The notes: generated from the letters alone by a model not told the origin. A stretch of 64,000 nucleotides of DNA from Photobacterium sp. DA100 (GCF_029223585.1 NZ_CP119423.1:1984001-2048000); one strand, 5' to 3'. Positions 1-8,431 are shown, counted from the first letter of the stretch. Made by a program: numbers and translations.

Positions 1-1
1 A

Positions 2-823
2 GAAATTGCCTGTGAGCACCCTCTTACGGTTTATTTGAACTGGGTTGAAATAGTTACCCTGATGACCTTGGGCGAGCGCCCTTCTGCTTTAGTACTCGGC
101 TACCTCAAGAACCAGGGTTTTATCGAAGATATCGATGCTATCGAATCGCTGATCATCGACTGGGAAACCAATTCGGCTGCCGTGATCACCCGCGAAAATA
201 CCGACGGGCTAGAAAAAAAGCTGGAAAAGAAAACCGTTACGTCCGGATGCGGTCAAGGCACAATGTTTGGCAACGTAATGAAAAAGCTCGAGGGGGTCCA
301 GCTTCCCCAGCCACGCATTCGGCAATCTAAGCTGTATGGCTTGCTTGAGGCACTGACCCACCACAACGAAACCTACAAGGCCGCCGGTGCCGTACACGGC
401 TGCGCGGTGTGCAAAGACACCGCTATTCTCTCTTTTGTCGAAGATGTTGGCCGCCATAACGCGGTAGATACCCTTGCTGGCGAAATGTGGCTCAAGGGCG
501 AGCAAGGTTCCGATAAGATTTTCTACACCACCGGCCGGTTGACCTCCGAAATGGTCATCAAGGTTGCACAAATGGGGATCCCGGTCTTACTCTCCCGTTC
601 AGGGGCAACCCAGATGGGTTACGAGCTGGCGCAAAAACTGGGGATCACTATGATTGCCCGAGCCAAGGGACACCGCTTCCAGGTATACAACGGCGTGGAA
701 AACCTCGTCCTTGATATCAAAGGAGAAACCGCTAGCGAATCGCTCGATGATGCCAATAAGCCCGCACACAAAGGTGATACCGATCAACAGCAGACAAGCC
801 ACCAGCAACAAGGCGAAAAATGA
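2..823 (+). CDS. fdhD: Formate dehydrogenase accessory sulfurtransferase FdhD (5' end cut by window)
   Basis: FdhD passes sulfur from a cysteine desulfurase to the molybdenum/tungsten bis-MGD cofactor of formate dehydrogenase in the cytoplasm. The reading frame is open from base 2, and the residues before the TTG at 35 (EIACEHPLTVYLN) already match the conserved FdhD N-terminal block. The true start is therefore left of the window and TTG 35 is not the start. Family blocks are visible: SGCGQG, EDVGRHNAVD, TTGRLTSEMV and SRSGAT. The loop that carries a CxxC pair in the E. coli protein reads CGQG here (Cys codon at 248), so the second cysteine is absent. A separate CAVC occurs about 50 residues later. 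The TGA overlaps the ATG of the next gene (ATGA), indicating translational coupling. Confidence 0.93.
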   Translation, partial: EIACEHPLTVYLNWVEIVTLMTLGERPSALVLGYLKNQGFIEDIDAIESLIIDWETNSAAVITRENTDGLEKKLEKKTVTSGCGQGTMFGNVMKKLEGVQLPQPRIRQSKLYGLLEALTHHNETYKAAGAVHGCAVCKDTAILSFVEDVGRHNAVDTLAGEMWLKGEQGSDKIFYTTGRLTSEMVIKVAQMGIPVLLSRSGATQMGYELAQKLGITMIARAKGHRFQVYNGVENLVLDIKGETASESLDDANKPAHKGDTDQQQTSHQQQGEK

Positions 824-1737
824 TGGATAGCGCCTACCCTGAGTTTATGAATGCCAAACAAGTTGCCGAGTACCTCGATTTAAACGAAAAGAAAGTCTAT
901 TCGCTGGCAAATGATGGGTTGCTTCCAGCAACGAAAGTCACAGGCAAATGGCTATTCCCAAAGGCGCTGCTTGATAAATGGCTACTCGAATCCTGCCACA
1001 ATGGCGTCTTGAATGATCGGTTGTTGATTGCCGGCTCGGATGATCCCTTGCTACAAATGATCGTAGGTGACATGGCCAACAAACTTGGTAGCACAGCCCT
1101 TATCGGCTATACCTCTACCGGCACCCGTCAGGGGCTCGCAATGCTGAGCAAAGGCCATGTCGATATGTGCGCCATTCACTGGGGCCATGCAGAAGAAGCC
1201 AGCCTCCGTCATCCTGCTTTGCTGCAGCAATACAGTGGCCACCGAAATTGGGTGCTTATTCATGCCTTCGAGCGCCAGCAAGGCCTGGTTGTCTCGCGGG
1301 AGATTGCCGACTGCGTCAATAGTCGCTCTATCCAGCCCCAGGAACTGTTGTCCTCCCGCTGGCGCTGGGCATTGCGTCAAGAAGGCGCTGGCAGTATGAG
1401 GGCGCTATCGGAATGGCTTCACAACCATGCCTTTACCATCGACATGCTTAACAGCGTTGATACCTGCAACAGTGAGCGTGAGCTTGCATCTTATATCGCC
1501 AGGGGGGATGCCGATGTGGGATGTGCGGGCCAGAGCACCGCGGGCGAAGTCGGCCTTGGGTTTATTCCTCTCTGCACCGAAGCCTTTGAGCTCGTGCTCC
1601 CCAAAAACATCTACTTTAGGGAGCTGCAACAAAAGCTGCTGCACGCATTGGGAGATGGCCATATCCAGGCAAGAGGCGACCAACTCGGCGGCTACAACTT
1701 CAGCCGTAGCGGTCAGCAGGTCTGGAGCGGCAAATAA
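820..1737 (+). CDS. Helix-turn-helix regulator with periplasmic-binding-protein-like domain
   Basis: A 305-residue cytoplasmic protein. Residues about 7-55 (MNAKQVAEYLDLNEKKVYSL) form an excisionase/MerR-type winged helix. Residues about 65-300 resemble the PBP-like domain found in one-component molybdate/tungstate or cofactor-linked regulators, with a GxxTxGTRQGLAML segment and a GDADVGCAGQ segment. The start ATG overlaps the fdhD stop, so it is translationally coupled to fdhD. A ligand sensor controlling formate dehydrogenase or molybdenum/tungsten genes is a reasonable inference from this context. The ligand cannot be read from sequence. A strong terminator follows. Confidence 0.8.
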   Translation: MMDSAYPEFMNAKQVAEYLDLNEKKVYSLANDGLLPATKVTGKWLFPKALLDKWLLESCHNGVLNDRLLIAGSDDPLLQMIVGDMANKLGSTALIGYTSTGTRQGLAMLSKGHVDMCAIHWGHAEEASLRHPALLQQYSGHRNWVLIHAFERQQGLVVSREIADCVNSRSIQPQELLSSRWRWALRQEGAGSMRALSEWLHNHAFTIDMLNSVDTCNSERELASYIARGDADVGCAGQSTAGEVGLGFIPLCTEAFELVLPKNIYFRELQQKLLHALGDGHIQARGDQLGGYNFSRSGQQVWSGK

Positions 1738-1756
1738 ATTTCGGGTTTCTGTATGT

Positions 1757-1777
1757 AGGGGCGTAATGCCCCTTTTT
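1757..1777 (+). terminator. Rho-independent terminator after fdhD-regulator pair
   Basis: Six-base stem AGGGGC/GCCCCT with a five-base loop (GTAAT), followed by a run of five T. It lies 20 bases after the stop codon. Confidence 0.85.
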
Positions 1778-1947
1778 ACTTTCCCCGAGTTAAATCAAAC
1801 GTATAAAGATAGCAAAACCCAAGTTTCGACTTAATACCGCCACCAGCAAAGTGCAATCATTTAGCCCTCACCCTCCTACACCAACAAACGTTTGCAATCA
1901 CAACCTGCCAACAGCCTTGCCAATGCTCTCCCGAACATTGCTTTTCT

Positions 1948-1959
1948 CTGGTCTGATGT
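1948..1959 (+). promoter_or_regulatory. FadR-like operator copy 1
   Basis: CTGGTCTGATGT followed by TTT. This closely fits the E. coli FadR operator pattern CTGGTCYGAYNTGTT as recalled from the literature. It is the first of three copies before the fatty acyl reductase gene. Confidence 0.5.
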
Positions 1960-2092
1960 TTTTTGGCACACCTTTAATGCTTAAAACTTAATCCTTTACA
2001 GATAGTTCACTCAATAAAGTCAAGATAGATAGCTATTTCAACTATATGAATTTATTAATATTTATCATGCGTCATATATACGAGATTTATCA

Positions 2093-2104
2093 CTGGTCTG
2101 ATGT
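2093..2104 (+). promoter_or_regulatory. FadR-like operator copy 2
   Basis: An exact 12-base repeat of copy 1 (CTGGTCTGATGT), 145 bases downstream, in the same orientation. Confidence 0.5.
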
Positions 2105-2239
2105 GACAAATGAAACCCAAAAAGAAAAAATGTGAGCAATTACTCTAAAATATGAAATACCCTTTAAGAATATTGATCTAGGCCACAATTTGATAGGTTT
2201 TTCTTTGAGGAATTGTGCCACTAGATGCACACTGAAATC

Positions 2240-2253
2240 GGTCATCTGACCAG
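2240..2253 (-). promoter_or_regulatory. FadR-like operator copy 3 (inverted)
   Basis: On the minus strand this reads CTGGTCAGATGACC. On either strand it contains the near-palindrome GGTCA-TC-TGACC. It is centred about 57 bases before the start codon at 2304, a suitable position to block or modulate transcription. Confidence 0.5.
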
Positions 2254-2303
2254 TTAATTACTCTGCAATTGAATGTAAAATAAATACCGCGTAAGGAGTG
2301 GTC

Positions 2304-4289
2304 ATGAATTATTTCATTACCGGCGCAACTGGATTTATCGGTTCTCAGTTATTACAACGTCTGGCTAAACGTCCTGGTGATATCTACCTGCTAAACTACG
2401 ACAAAATTTCTGAAGATAGACTGGAAGCTCTGTTAGAAAAACATAATCTGCCTAAGAACAAGTTTCACTGCATCAAGGGCTCGATTACCGAACCAAACTT
2501 GGGTATCTCAGCGGAAGATACCAAAAAGCTGACTGGAAAAATTGACCAGTTCTTCCACCTTGCGGCCATCTATGATTTGACTGCAAGCGAGGAAGATATG
2601 ATGCGCGCCAATATTGACGGCACGGAACACACACTACGTTTCGCCGAGCGCATTAATGCTGGCTGTTTCCATTACTTCAGTTCAATTGCTGTTGCGGGCC
2701 AGTACCGTGGTTGGTTCCGCGAAGACATGCTCAATGAAGCAACAGGCCTTGAGCACGCTTACTTCTCAACTAAGCACAATGCGGAAAAACTGGTACAAGA
2801 AACATCGACAATCCCATGGCGTGCCTACCGCCCGGGTATCGTGATCGGTGATTCGAAAACTGGCGAAGCAGATCGCATCGACGGTCCTTACTACTTCTTT
2901 AAGATTATCCAGAAGTTACGCCGCGCTCTTCCTGAATGGGCTCCTCTTCTTGGCCTTGAGGGCGGTCGTCTGAACCTAGTGCCTGTTGATTATGTTGCCG
3001 ATGCTATCGACCATATCTCGCACAAACCTGAATTGGATAACCAGTGTTTCCATATCGTCGACCCGGATCCATACCGCTCTGGCGAAGTAATCAACCTATT
3101 CGCCGAAGCTGGCCATGCGCCGCGCATGGCGATGCGCCTGGACATGCGTGTATTCCGTATGATCCCGTCGCACTTCTGGACCCAGTTAGGTCAAGTCCCT
3201 GTGCTTAAGCGCTTTATTGATGCCATCAGTAAAGAAATGGACATGCCGCAAGATGCGCTGACCTACTTCAACTACCCGACGCAGTTTGACTGCAGCAACA
3301 CGCTAAATGCACTGTCAGACAGCAACATCTGTTGCCCTCGCCTAGCGGATTACGCAGACAAGATTTGGGACTACTGGGAGCGCAACCTAGATCCTGAACT
3401 GCATGTCGAGAAAACCCTACAAGGTTGTGTTAATGACAAAGTCGTAGTGATCACCGGCGCCTCTTCAGGTATTGGTTACACCACAGCTATCAAACTGGCG
3501 AAGACCAAAGCCCGTCTCGTATTGATTGCCCGTGACCTTGAGCGTCTGCAACAAGTTCGTAATGAGATTGAACGCTTGGGTGGCCAAGCCTTTATCTACC
3601 AGTGCGACCTCAGCCAAGATGCACCGGCTCAAGAGGTGATCCAGCAGATTAAACATGATCACGGCAAAGTCGATATCTTGATCAACAATGCAGGGCGCTC
3701 TATCCGCCGTTCGGTTGAGAAAGCGACTGACCGCCTTCATGATTACGAACGAACCATGCAAATCAACTACTTCGGTTCACTTCGTATGATTTTGGGTAAC
3801 CTACCAGAAATGATCGAAGCCGGCGAAGGCCACATCATCAACGTCTCTTCGATTGCGGTGTTGACCAACCAGCCATTGTTCTCGGCATATGCCGCGTCGA
3901 AATCAGCATTGGATACCTTTACCCGTACCGCGAGTACTGAGCTGGGCGGCCAGGGAATCGACTTTACCACCATCAATATGCCTCTTGTTGAGACACGTAT
4001 GATTTCCGATCATTACCGTGAAGCAGAAGGTGGTATCCCGCTGCTTACTCCAGAAGAAGCCGCTGACTTGATTATCAAAGCGATTATCGAGAAGCCTAAA
4101 CGCATTGCGACCAAGCTTGGCCTACTGGGTGCCTTCGTCCATGGCGTATATCCGAAACTGGGTGAGCTGCTGATGGCTACAGGCTACAACCCAAATCACG
4201 GCAAGCATGACGGCGAAGAGGCAGAGCCTAAGCAACCGTCGGCCGATGTTGTTGCGCTCAACAGCATCATGCGCGAAATACATATGTAA
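2304..4289 (+). CDS. Two-domain SDR fatty acyl-CoA/ACP reductase (alcohol-forming, Marinobacter type)
   Basis: A 661-residue cytoplasmic protein, co-linear and very similar in recalled sequence to the Marinobacter 661-residue reductase (Maqu_2507), which reduces fatty acyl-CoA or acyl-ACP to fatty alcohol with NADPH. The N-terminal extended SDR domain has GATGFIG (7-13) and YFSTK (Tyr153, Lys157). The linker WDYWERNLDPEL is characteristic. The C-terminal classical SDR domain has GASSGIG (385-391), NNAG (461-464), VSS (Ser515) and YAASK (Tyr529, Lys533). ATG 2304 was chosen because AAGGAG at 2293-2298 sits six bases before it and gives exactly the family length; an in-frame GTG at 2298 lies inside that site. 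It is followed after 11 bases by the DUF2505 gene. Its natural product here (alcohol, wax ester or other) is inferred, not shown. Confidence 0.87.
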   Translation: MNYFITGATGFIGSQLLQRLAKRPGDIYLLNYDKISEDRLEALLEKHNLPKNKFHCIKGSITEPNLGISAEDTKKLTGKIDQFFHLAAIYDLTASEEDMMRANIDGTEHTLRFAERINAGCFHYFSSIAVAGQYRGWFREDMLNEATGLEHAYFSTKHNAEKLVQETSTIPWRAYRPGIVIGDSKTGEADRIDGPYYFFKIIQKLRRALPEWAPLLGLEGGRLNLVPVDYVADAIDHISHKPELDNQCFHIVDPDPYRSGEVINLFAEAGHAPRMAMRLDMRVFRMIPSHFWTQLGQVPVLKRFIDAISKEMDMPQDALTYFNYPTQFDCSNTLNALSDSNICCPRLADYADKIWDYWERNLDPELHVEKTLQGCVNDKVVVITGASSGIGYTTAIKLAKTKARLVLIARDLERLQQVRNEIERLGGQAFIYQCDLSQDAPAQEVIQQIKHDHGKVDILINNAGRSIRRSVEKATDRLHDYERTMQINYFGSLRMILGNLPEMIEAGEGHIINVSSIAVLTNQPLFSAYAASKSALDTFTRTASTELGGQGIDFTTINMPLVETRMISDHYREAEGGIPLLTPEEAADLIIKAIIEKPKRIATKLGLLGAFVHGVYPKLGELLMATGYNPNHGKHDGEEAEPKQPSADVVALNSIMREIHM

Positions 4290-4300
4290 GGAATTAAGCA

Positions 4301-4819
4301 ATGCAAGTTTCAGTTATCCACGATTACAAAGAAGATCTTGATACCTTGCTGCGTTATTTCAGTGAAGAAGAGCTCATCACTGAGAAATACCAGAAACTTG
4401 GCGGTAAAAACGTTCGTATCAACAAGCTTGAGGAAACCGAAGATGGTTTCCGTGTTGAAACCCAGCGTGATATGCCTGCCAATGTGCCTGCAGTACTTAA
4501 AAGCCTGCTAGGTAGCTTCAATACTATCAAGCAGACCGAGTCATGGCACTGGCAAGAAAATGATCAGCTGATTTGCAAGCTGCAGATTGAGATCTTGGGT
4601 GTACCGGCAACGATTACTGGCCAGATGGTGTTCAGCGAACCGACGACTCGTCCGGGAATCACAACATCGAATCATGTGACAATGGATGTGAAGTCTGCGA
4701 TCCCTCTGGTAGGTAGCACGCTCGTTTCATTTATCTGCGGTGACATGAAAGATCAGATGCAAGCTGAGTACGACTTCCTGCGTGAAGTACTACCTCACCT
4801 TGTCGCTGAAGAACAATAA
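4301..4819 (+). CDS. DUF2505 family protein (START-like fold predicted)
   Basis: A 172-residue soluble protein with no signal peptide. The pattern (YFSEEELITEKYQKLGGKNVRI near the start, then the SWHW motif and a GDMKDQMQAEYDFL C-terminal helix) fits DUF2505, a family related to polyketide cyclase/START lipid-binding folds. It lies 11 bases after the acyl reductase with TAAGGA before its ATG, so the two form an operon. A lipid- or acyl-binding role beside the reductase is inference. The biochemical function of the family is not known to me. Confidence 0.7.
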   Translation: MQVSVIHDYKEDLDTLLRYFSEEELITEKYQKLGGKNVRINKLEETEDGFRVETQRDMPANVPAVLKSLLGSFNTIKQTESWHWQENDQLICKLQIEILGVPATITGQMVFSEPTTRPGITTSNHVTMDVKSAIPLVGSTLVSFICGDMKDQMQAEYDFLREVLPHLVAEEQ

Positions 4820-4837
4820 CGTTCACCCCGTCACCTT

Positions 4838-4873
4838 CGGCAATCCCAAATAATGCTATTAATGGGGTTGCCG
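4838..4873 (+). other. Ten-base-pair hairpin between DUF2505 and tetR genes
   Basis: CGGCAATCCC (4838-4847) pairs with GGGGTTGCCG (4864-4873) with one G-U pair and a 16-base loop. No T-run follows, so it is not a classic terminator. It may be a leaky terminator, a processing site or part of a TetR operator. Confidence 0.45.
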
Positions 4874-4901
4874 GATGTGAAGCTCGAATAACAAGGAAAA
4901 G

Positions 4902-5537
4902 ATGATGAAAACCAAAGATAGGATTTTGTCAGTTAGTCTTGAGCTGTTTAATCGTGATGGTGTTGCACAAGTTAGTACATTAATCATCGCCACCGAGATG
5001 GGGATCAGCCCAGGAAACCTTTATTACCATTTCCGCGGCAAAGATGAAATTATTGCCACTCTGGTCACCGAGTTGCAAAATTCACTGACAACCATCAGCA
5101 ATGAATATGCAAGTCAGGTCAAGGACTTCGATGATTACTGGCCTTTCATGCACACTGTAATGGCTTTATTTACCCATTACCGCTTCTTGTTCAGAAATTT
5201 GGACAGCCTAAATGGCCAAAACCCACAGATTAAGCGCAAAATCAGAAGCTTGATCCTTAAGCTCCGTCATTTATGTAATGACATGCTCAAACACCTCGTT
5301 GTCTTGGGCAAGCTAAAATGTGATGAGCAAAGCCTGCCTCTATTGGCAGATAACTTATTGCTAGTGAGTCTGAACTGGCTTAATTACCAGACACTTCTAG
5401 ATGATCACTACACCGAGAGTGACCTGGCACGCTCAGGAGTACTGCGTTTGATCTCGATGGTAGAGCCTTATCTGACAGAAAATGCGAAGTCCCCTTTCTT
5501 CACCCACCAGGATTTGGTATCGGAGCTAGTGACATAA
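4902..5537 (+). CDS. TetR/AcrR family transcriptional regulator
   Basis: A 211-residue repressor-type protein. Residues about 5-55 form the TetR DNA-binding domain (RILSVSLELFNRDG, then GISPGNLYYHFRGKDEIIATL). The C-terminal part resembles the ligand domain of the PF13972-type bacterial repressors. ATG 4902 and ATG 4905 are both possible; AAGGA at 4893-4897 fits either. It lies 82 bases after the DUF2505 gene and probably controls that acyl reductase operon or itself. Acyl-CoA or fatty acid as effector is a guess from context. A strong terminator follows. Confidence 0.85.
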   Translation: MMKTKDRILSVSLELFNRDGVAQVSTLIIATEMGISPGNLYYHFRGKDEIIATLVTELQNSLTTISNEYASQVKDFDDYWPFMHTVMALFTHYRFLFRNLDSLNGQNPQIKRKIRSLILKLRHLCNDMLKHLVVLGKLKCDEQSLPLLADNLLLVSLNWLNYQTLLDDHYTESDLARSGVLRLISMVEPYLTENAKSPFFTHQDLVSELVT

Positions 5538-5572
5538 TTGCCGCAAAAAAATAACGGCCAAATATATCAAAG

Positions 5573-5598
5573 CACCCCATCTATTGACGGGGTGTTTT
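5573..5598 (+). terminator. Terminator after tetR gene
   Basis: CACCCC (5573-5578) pairs with GGGGTG (5589-5594) and is followed by TTTT-A-TTTT. Confidence 0.85.
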
Positions 5599-5696
5599 AT
5601 TTTATTTATTAAAAGCTGTTTTTCCTAATACTTTTCAATCTTTTACTTAACTAAAAATACACTCTTACACTTTGAAATAACATCATCAGGTAGAGT

Positions 5697-5741
5697 ATGT
5701 CATTCTGTTGTTATGCGTTATTTTTGGAACATTGTGGATGA
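5697..5741 (+). CDS. Possible 14-codon leader ORF overlapping the next gene
   Basis: ATG 5697 follows an AGGTAGAG ribosome site. The ORF encodes 14 residues and its TGA (5739-5741) overlaps the ATG at 5738 of the next gene in an ATGA arrangement. This would couple translation of the downstream membrane protein, whose own ATG has only a weak ribosome site. No residue pattern of a known attenuator peptide is evident apart from two adjacent Cys codons. Confidence 0.35.
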   Translation: MSFCCYALFLEHCG

Positions 5742-6094
5742 ACGTTAAGTTAATTAAGAGCCTATCAGAATCGACTATCTGTATTGTTGTATTTTACGCG
5801 TGCTTTCACTGGCTAATGGTTAGATTCGCGGGTGAAATCTATACCGATATCATCGCTAAATTCTACCGCTTCTATATCGCGTCCTCACTGTTATTTATTG
5901 CGCTGGAAATACTGCAGTTCTACCGCGCCAGCTCCTGGGGCTACCTGGCCTATGCCTTTGCAACGATAGCAATCATGGCCTCATCCTTCGAGCCCAATCT
6001 ACTCAATGAGTTCGCTCTGCAACTGATGATCTCCCTTGGAGCCTTAGGTTTTGTCTTTTGCATGTACCAGTGGTGGGAAGACAAAGTAGACTAA
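5738..6094 (+). CDS. Small integral membrane protein of unknown function
   Basis: A 118-residue hydrophobic protein with three or four predicted membrane segments: about residues 12-28, 40-58, 65-82 and 90-110. It carries a C-terminal WWEDKVD tail. I do not recognise the family. ATG 5738 is preferred because the upstream leader ORF ends on it; an in-frame TTG at 5708 would add ten residues. It sits between a terminator and the PBP7 gene, so it may start the short transcript that also includes pbpG. Confidence 0.6.
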   Translation: MNVKLIKSLSESTICIVVFYACFHWLMVRFAGEIYTDIIAKFYRFYIASSLLFIALEILQFYRASSWGYLAYAFATIAIMASSFEPNLLNEFALQLMISLGALGFVFCMYQWWEDKVD

Positions 6095-6204
6095 GGGGCA
6101 TCAACCCTACACTTAACCGTAAACTGACTTTACCATCACCTACCCCCAAGCTACCCTTGTCAGTATCTCTATGTCATACACTGTTATATCAACAAGGAGT
6201 GGTT

Positions 6205-7095
6205 TTGTTTCGCCATCTCAATCATTTTATCGCCGTCTGCTTGGCCCTAGCCGTATCAGCGGCCCATGCCAGTAAACTGAACACTGACAATATCCAGACT
6301 GCGTCCGTGAGTACGTTTGTGACCGATCTCGACACCAACAAAACGCTCTTCCAAAAAAACGCAGATATCATCATGCCCGTTGCGTCTTTGACCAAGGTCA
6401 TGACGGCCATGGTGGTACTGGATGCCGATCTTGCGCTGGATGAAGCCATCAGTTTTGAACAGCTGGACAAAGAAAGGATCTATAACGGCTATTCACGGAT
6501 CCGGATGGGTTCTACCCTAAGCCGGGGCGAAGCGCTGCACATCGCCCTGATGTCTTCTGAGAACCTTGCCACGGCAGCGTTAGCCCGACACTACCCTGGT
6601 GGCTATGGTGCCTTCATCAAGGCCATGAACGCCAAAGCCAAGTCGTTGGGTATGACTGACACGGTATTCGTCGATAGCTCCGGCTTGAACCCTGACAACG
6701 TTTCTACCGCTGCCGACATTACGAAAATGATCAAGGCAGCCTACGACTATCCAAAAATCAGACAGTACAGCACCACTCCAGTGCATACCGCCTATTTCAA
6801 GAAGCCTAGGTACAAGTTGGGTTATACCAACACCAATGCGCTGGTACGAGGCCAAAAATGGGACGTTGCGCTGAGTAAGACCGGCTATTTGGATATTGCA
6901 GGTCACTGCCTGGCGATGATCACCGAGGTGGAAGGCAAGCAGCTACTGATTGTCACCTTAGATGCCTACGGTAAACTCACACCTATAGGCGATGCAGGAA
7001 GGATTAAAAAATGGTTGCAGAGCGGTAACAGTGGCAGAGTATCGGAGTCAGCTATGCACTACCAAAAGCAAAAGCTCTCGACCTTAACAAACTAA
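6205..7095 (+). CDS. pbpG: D-alanyl-D-alanine endopeptidase (PBP7 family)
   Basis: A periplasmic serine peptidase that cleaves D-Ala-meso-DAP cross-links in peptidoglycan. All three penicilloyl-transferase motifs are present: SLTK (Ser61, Lys64), SEN (118-120) and KTG (225-227). Residues 1-22 form a signal peptide ending AHA. The protein is 296 residues, close to E. coli PBP7 (about 310). TTG 6205 was chosen because AAGGA at 6194-6198 lies six bases upstream and the signal peptide begins directly. The longer open frame from 6058 would place a proline-rich stretch before the signal. The gene follows the small membrane protein on the same strand. Confidence 0.9.
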   Translation: MFRHLNHFIAVCLALAVSAAHASKLNTDNIQTASVSTFVTDLDTNKTLFQKNADIIMPVASLTKVMTAMVVLDADLALDEAISFEQLDKERIYNGYSRIRMGSTLSRGEALHIALMSSENLATAALARHYPGGYGAFIKAMNAKAKSLGMTDTVFVDSSGLNPDNVSTAADITKMIKAAYDYPKIRQYSTTPVHTAYFKKPRYKLGYTNTNALVRGQKWDVALSKTGYLDIAGHCLAMITEVEGKQLLIVTLDAYGKLTPIGDAGRIKKWLQSGNSGRVSESAMHYQKQKLSTLTN

Positions 7096-7119
7096 ATCCA
7101 ATCGCCTGGCGTGGATCAA

Positions 7120-7151
7120 TAACACGAGCCCTCAGCATTTGGGCTCTGTTA
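7120..7151. terminator. Hairpin between convergent pbpG and esterase genes
   Basis: TAACA plus GAGCCC pairs with GGGCTC plus TGTTA, with one bulged C and a nine-base loop. There is no long T-run, so termination strength is uncertain. Confidence 0.5.
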
Positions 7152-7185
7152 TCAGAGTAGCGCCGACAACGCTACGGCTTGGATA

Positions 7186-8124
7186 TTAACTGGCTTTCTT
7201 ATCGATGGATTCGCCCGCTTCCTTGAACTTTTCTCGCACAAAGGCAGTCATTAGCTTCAATGCATCCCTGGCTTCGCTCAATTGATAGAATAGCGGATAA
7301 ACATGCGGCACCCCCTTCACGACATTGATCGTCACATCATTTCCGGCCTGCCCTAATCGCTCAGCAAGGTGCGTCGCATCATCCATCAATAATTCTTCGG
7401 TGCCCGCGGTAATAAATGTCGGCGGCAAATCATGATGGTCAGCATAATAGGGAGAGATATCTGGATCACAGGGGTTTTGCATACCGATATAGTTGTTACG
7501 CATCAGTAGCAAGGTACTCAAGTCGAAAAAAGGGTCATCCTTGCACTTCTTGAATGCCGATGCCCCCGTGACAGCCATATCTGTTACAGGTGACATCATG
7601 ATCCCCCCTGCAGGCTGCGGCAGCTTAGCGTCCCGGATACGTAGCATGGTTGTCAGCACTAGGTTTCCACCGGCTGAGTCGCCGGCAAAGAAAATTTGGT
7701 GGGGATGGTAGCCTTTAACCAGCAATCCGCGATACACCGCAAAGCAGTCATCGGGAGCAGCAGGATAAGGGTTCTCAGGTGCTAGGCGATAGTTAACCAT
7801 CAACCCCCGAGCATTGGTATAGTTCGCAAGACGAGCTAAAAAAGCACTGTGGATTTTCGGGCTGTGGAAACAAAAGCCGCCACCGTGAAAATAGAGAATG
7901 ATCTTATTACCACTGCTCTTGGGCATGTCGACCCAGTCGCAAGGCACATCTGAAAAACGAGTTGGTGTAATCTCCATCCCTTTTGGTGCCGCAATAAAAG
8001 GCCCATAGTTATCAATTGATAAAATGAGATCCCGCATTTCTTCGGTCGATTCACAATTTGCAAGACGTTGCCGCATAATACGGAATAAAACCTTGTTGAA
8101 AGCCCTATTACGCCAACTATCCAT
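7186..8124 (-). CDS. Alpha/beta hydrolase, hormone-sensitive-lipase family esterase
   Basis: A 312-residue cytoplasmic esterase. The oxyanion motif HGGG is at 80-83, the nucleophile is Ser150 in GDSAGG, the acid is Asp248 (ELLMDD) and the base is His274 (GVPHVYPLF). These define bacterial family IV (HSL-like) esterases acting on short to medium acyl esters. ATG 8124 is chosen with AAGAGG eight bases upstream; an in-frame GTG at 8133 overlaps that site. It is transcribed toward pbpG and lies beside the phasin genes. A role in storage-lipid or ester turnover is inferred from the neighbourhood only. Confidence 0.85.
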   Translation of the reverse strand: MDSWRNRAFNKVLFRIMRQRLANCESTEEMRDLILSIDNYGPFIAAPKGMEITPTRFSDVPCDWVDMPKSSGNKIILYFHGGGFCFHSPKIHSAFLARLANYTNARGLMVNYRLAPENPYPAAPDDCFAVYRGLLVKGYHPHQIFFAGDSAGGNLVLTTMLRIRDAKLPQPAGGIMMSPVTDMAVTGASAFKKCKDDPFFDLSTLLLMRNNYIGMQNPCDPDISPYYADHHDLPPTFITAGTEELLMDDATHLAERLGQAGNDVTINVVKGVPHVYPLFYQLSEARDALKLMTAFVREKFKEAGESIDKKAS

Positions 8125-8297
8125 ATACACCACCTCTTTTACAATTCATTTACAAAGTTAGAATTAAACAAGCGGTTTGGTCAATATCTCGTAGTAAAAA
8201 AATGATGATATTTTAAAAGAAGTGTCTATTTTTCTGTTATTTAAGGTAAAAAATCTTGTTTTCAAGGGTGTAAAAAAGCTCTACCACCGAAGGCAGA

Positions 8298-8337
8298 AAA
8301 AATAATAAAAAAGGTGCGCGTGCATGGCCCACGCGCA
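8298..8337 (-). terminator. Terminator after the first phasin gene (minus strand)
   Basis: Eight-base-pair GC-rich stem TGCGCGTG/CACGCGCA (8315-8322 with 8330-8337) with a seven-base loop. On the minus strand it is followed by CC and a T-run. Confidence 0.85.
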
Positions 8338-8431
8338 ACCTAAAGGCTTCACAACCTGCAGACTGGGAACGGTTGCTCAGCCCGGAGCTACTTATTGTCT
8401 GGCTGGCATAAACGTAGCTCCGTATTGGCAG

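Larger units (their letters stand above)
1738..2297. other. Long AT-rich intergenic region ahead of the acyl reductase gene
   Basis: About 560 bases without a credible ORF. After the terminator it holds three copies of a CTGGTC-[T/A]-GATG motif (listed separately) and an AT-rich stretch. The unusual length and repeated motif suggest a heavily regulated promoter for the gene at 2304. No exact promoter core is assigned. Confidence 0.7.

Noticed and set aside
6058..6204. Longer reading frame upstream of the PBP7 signal peptide
   Set aside because: It runs out of the preceding gene, is proline-rich, and has no ribosome site. The TTG at 6205 has AAGGA at ideal distance and starts the signal peptide.
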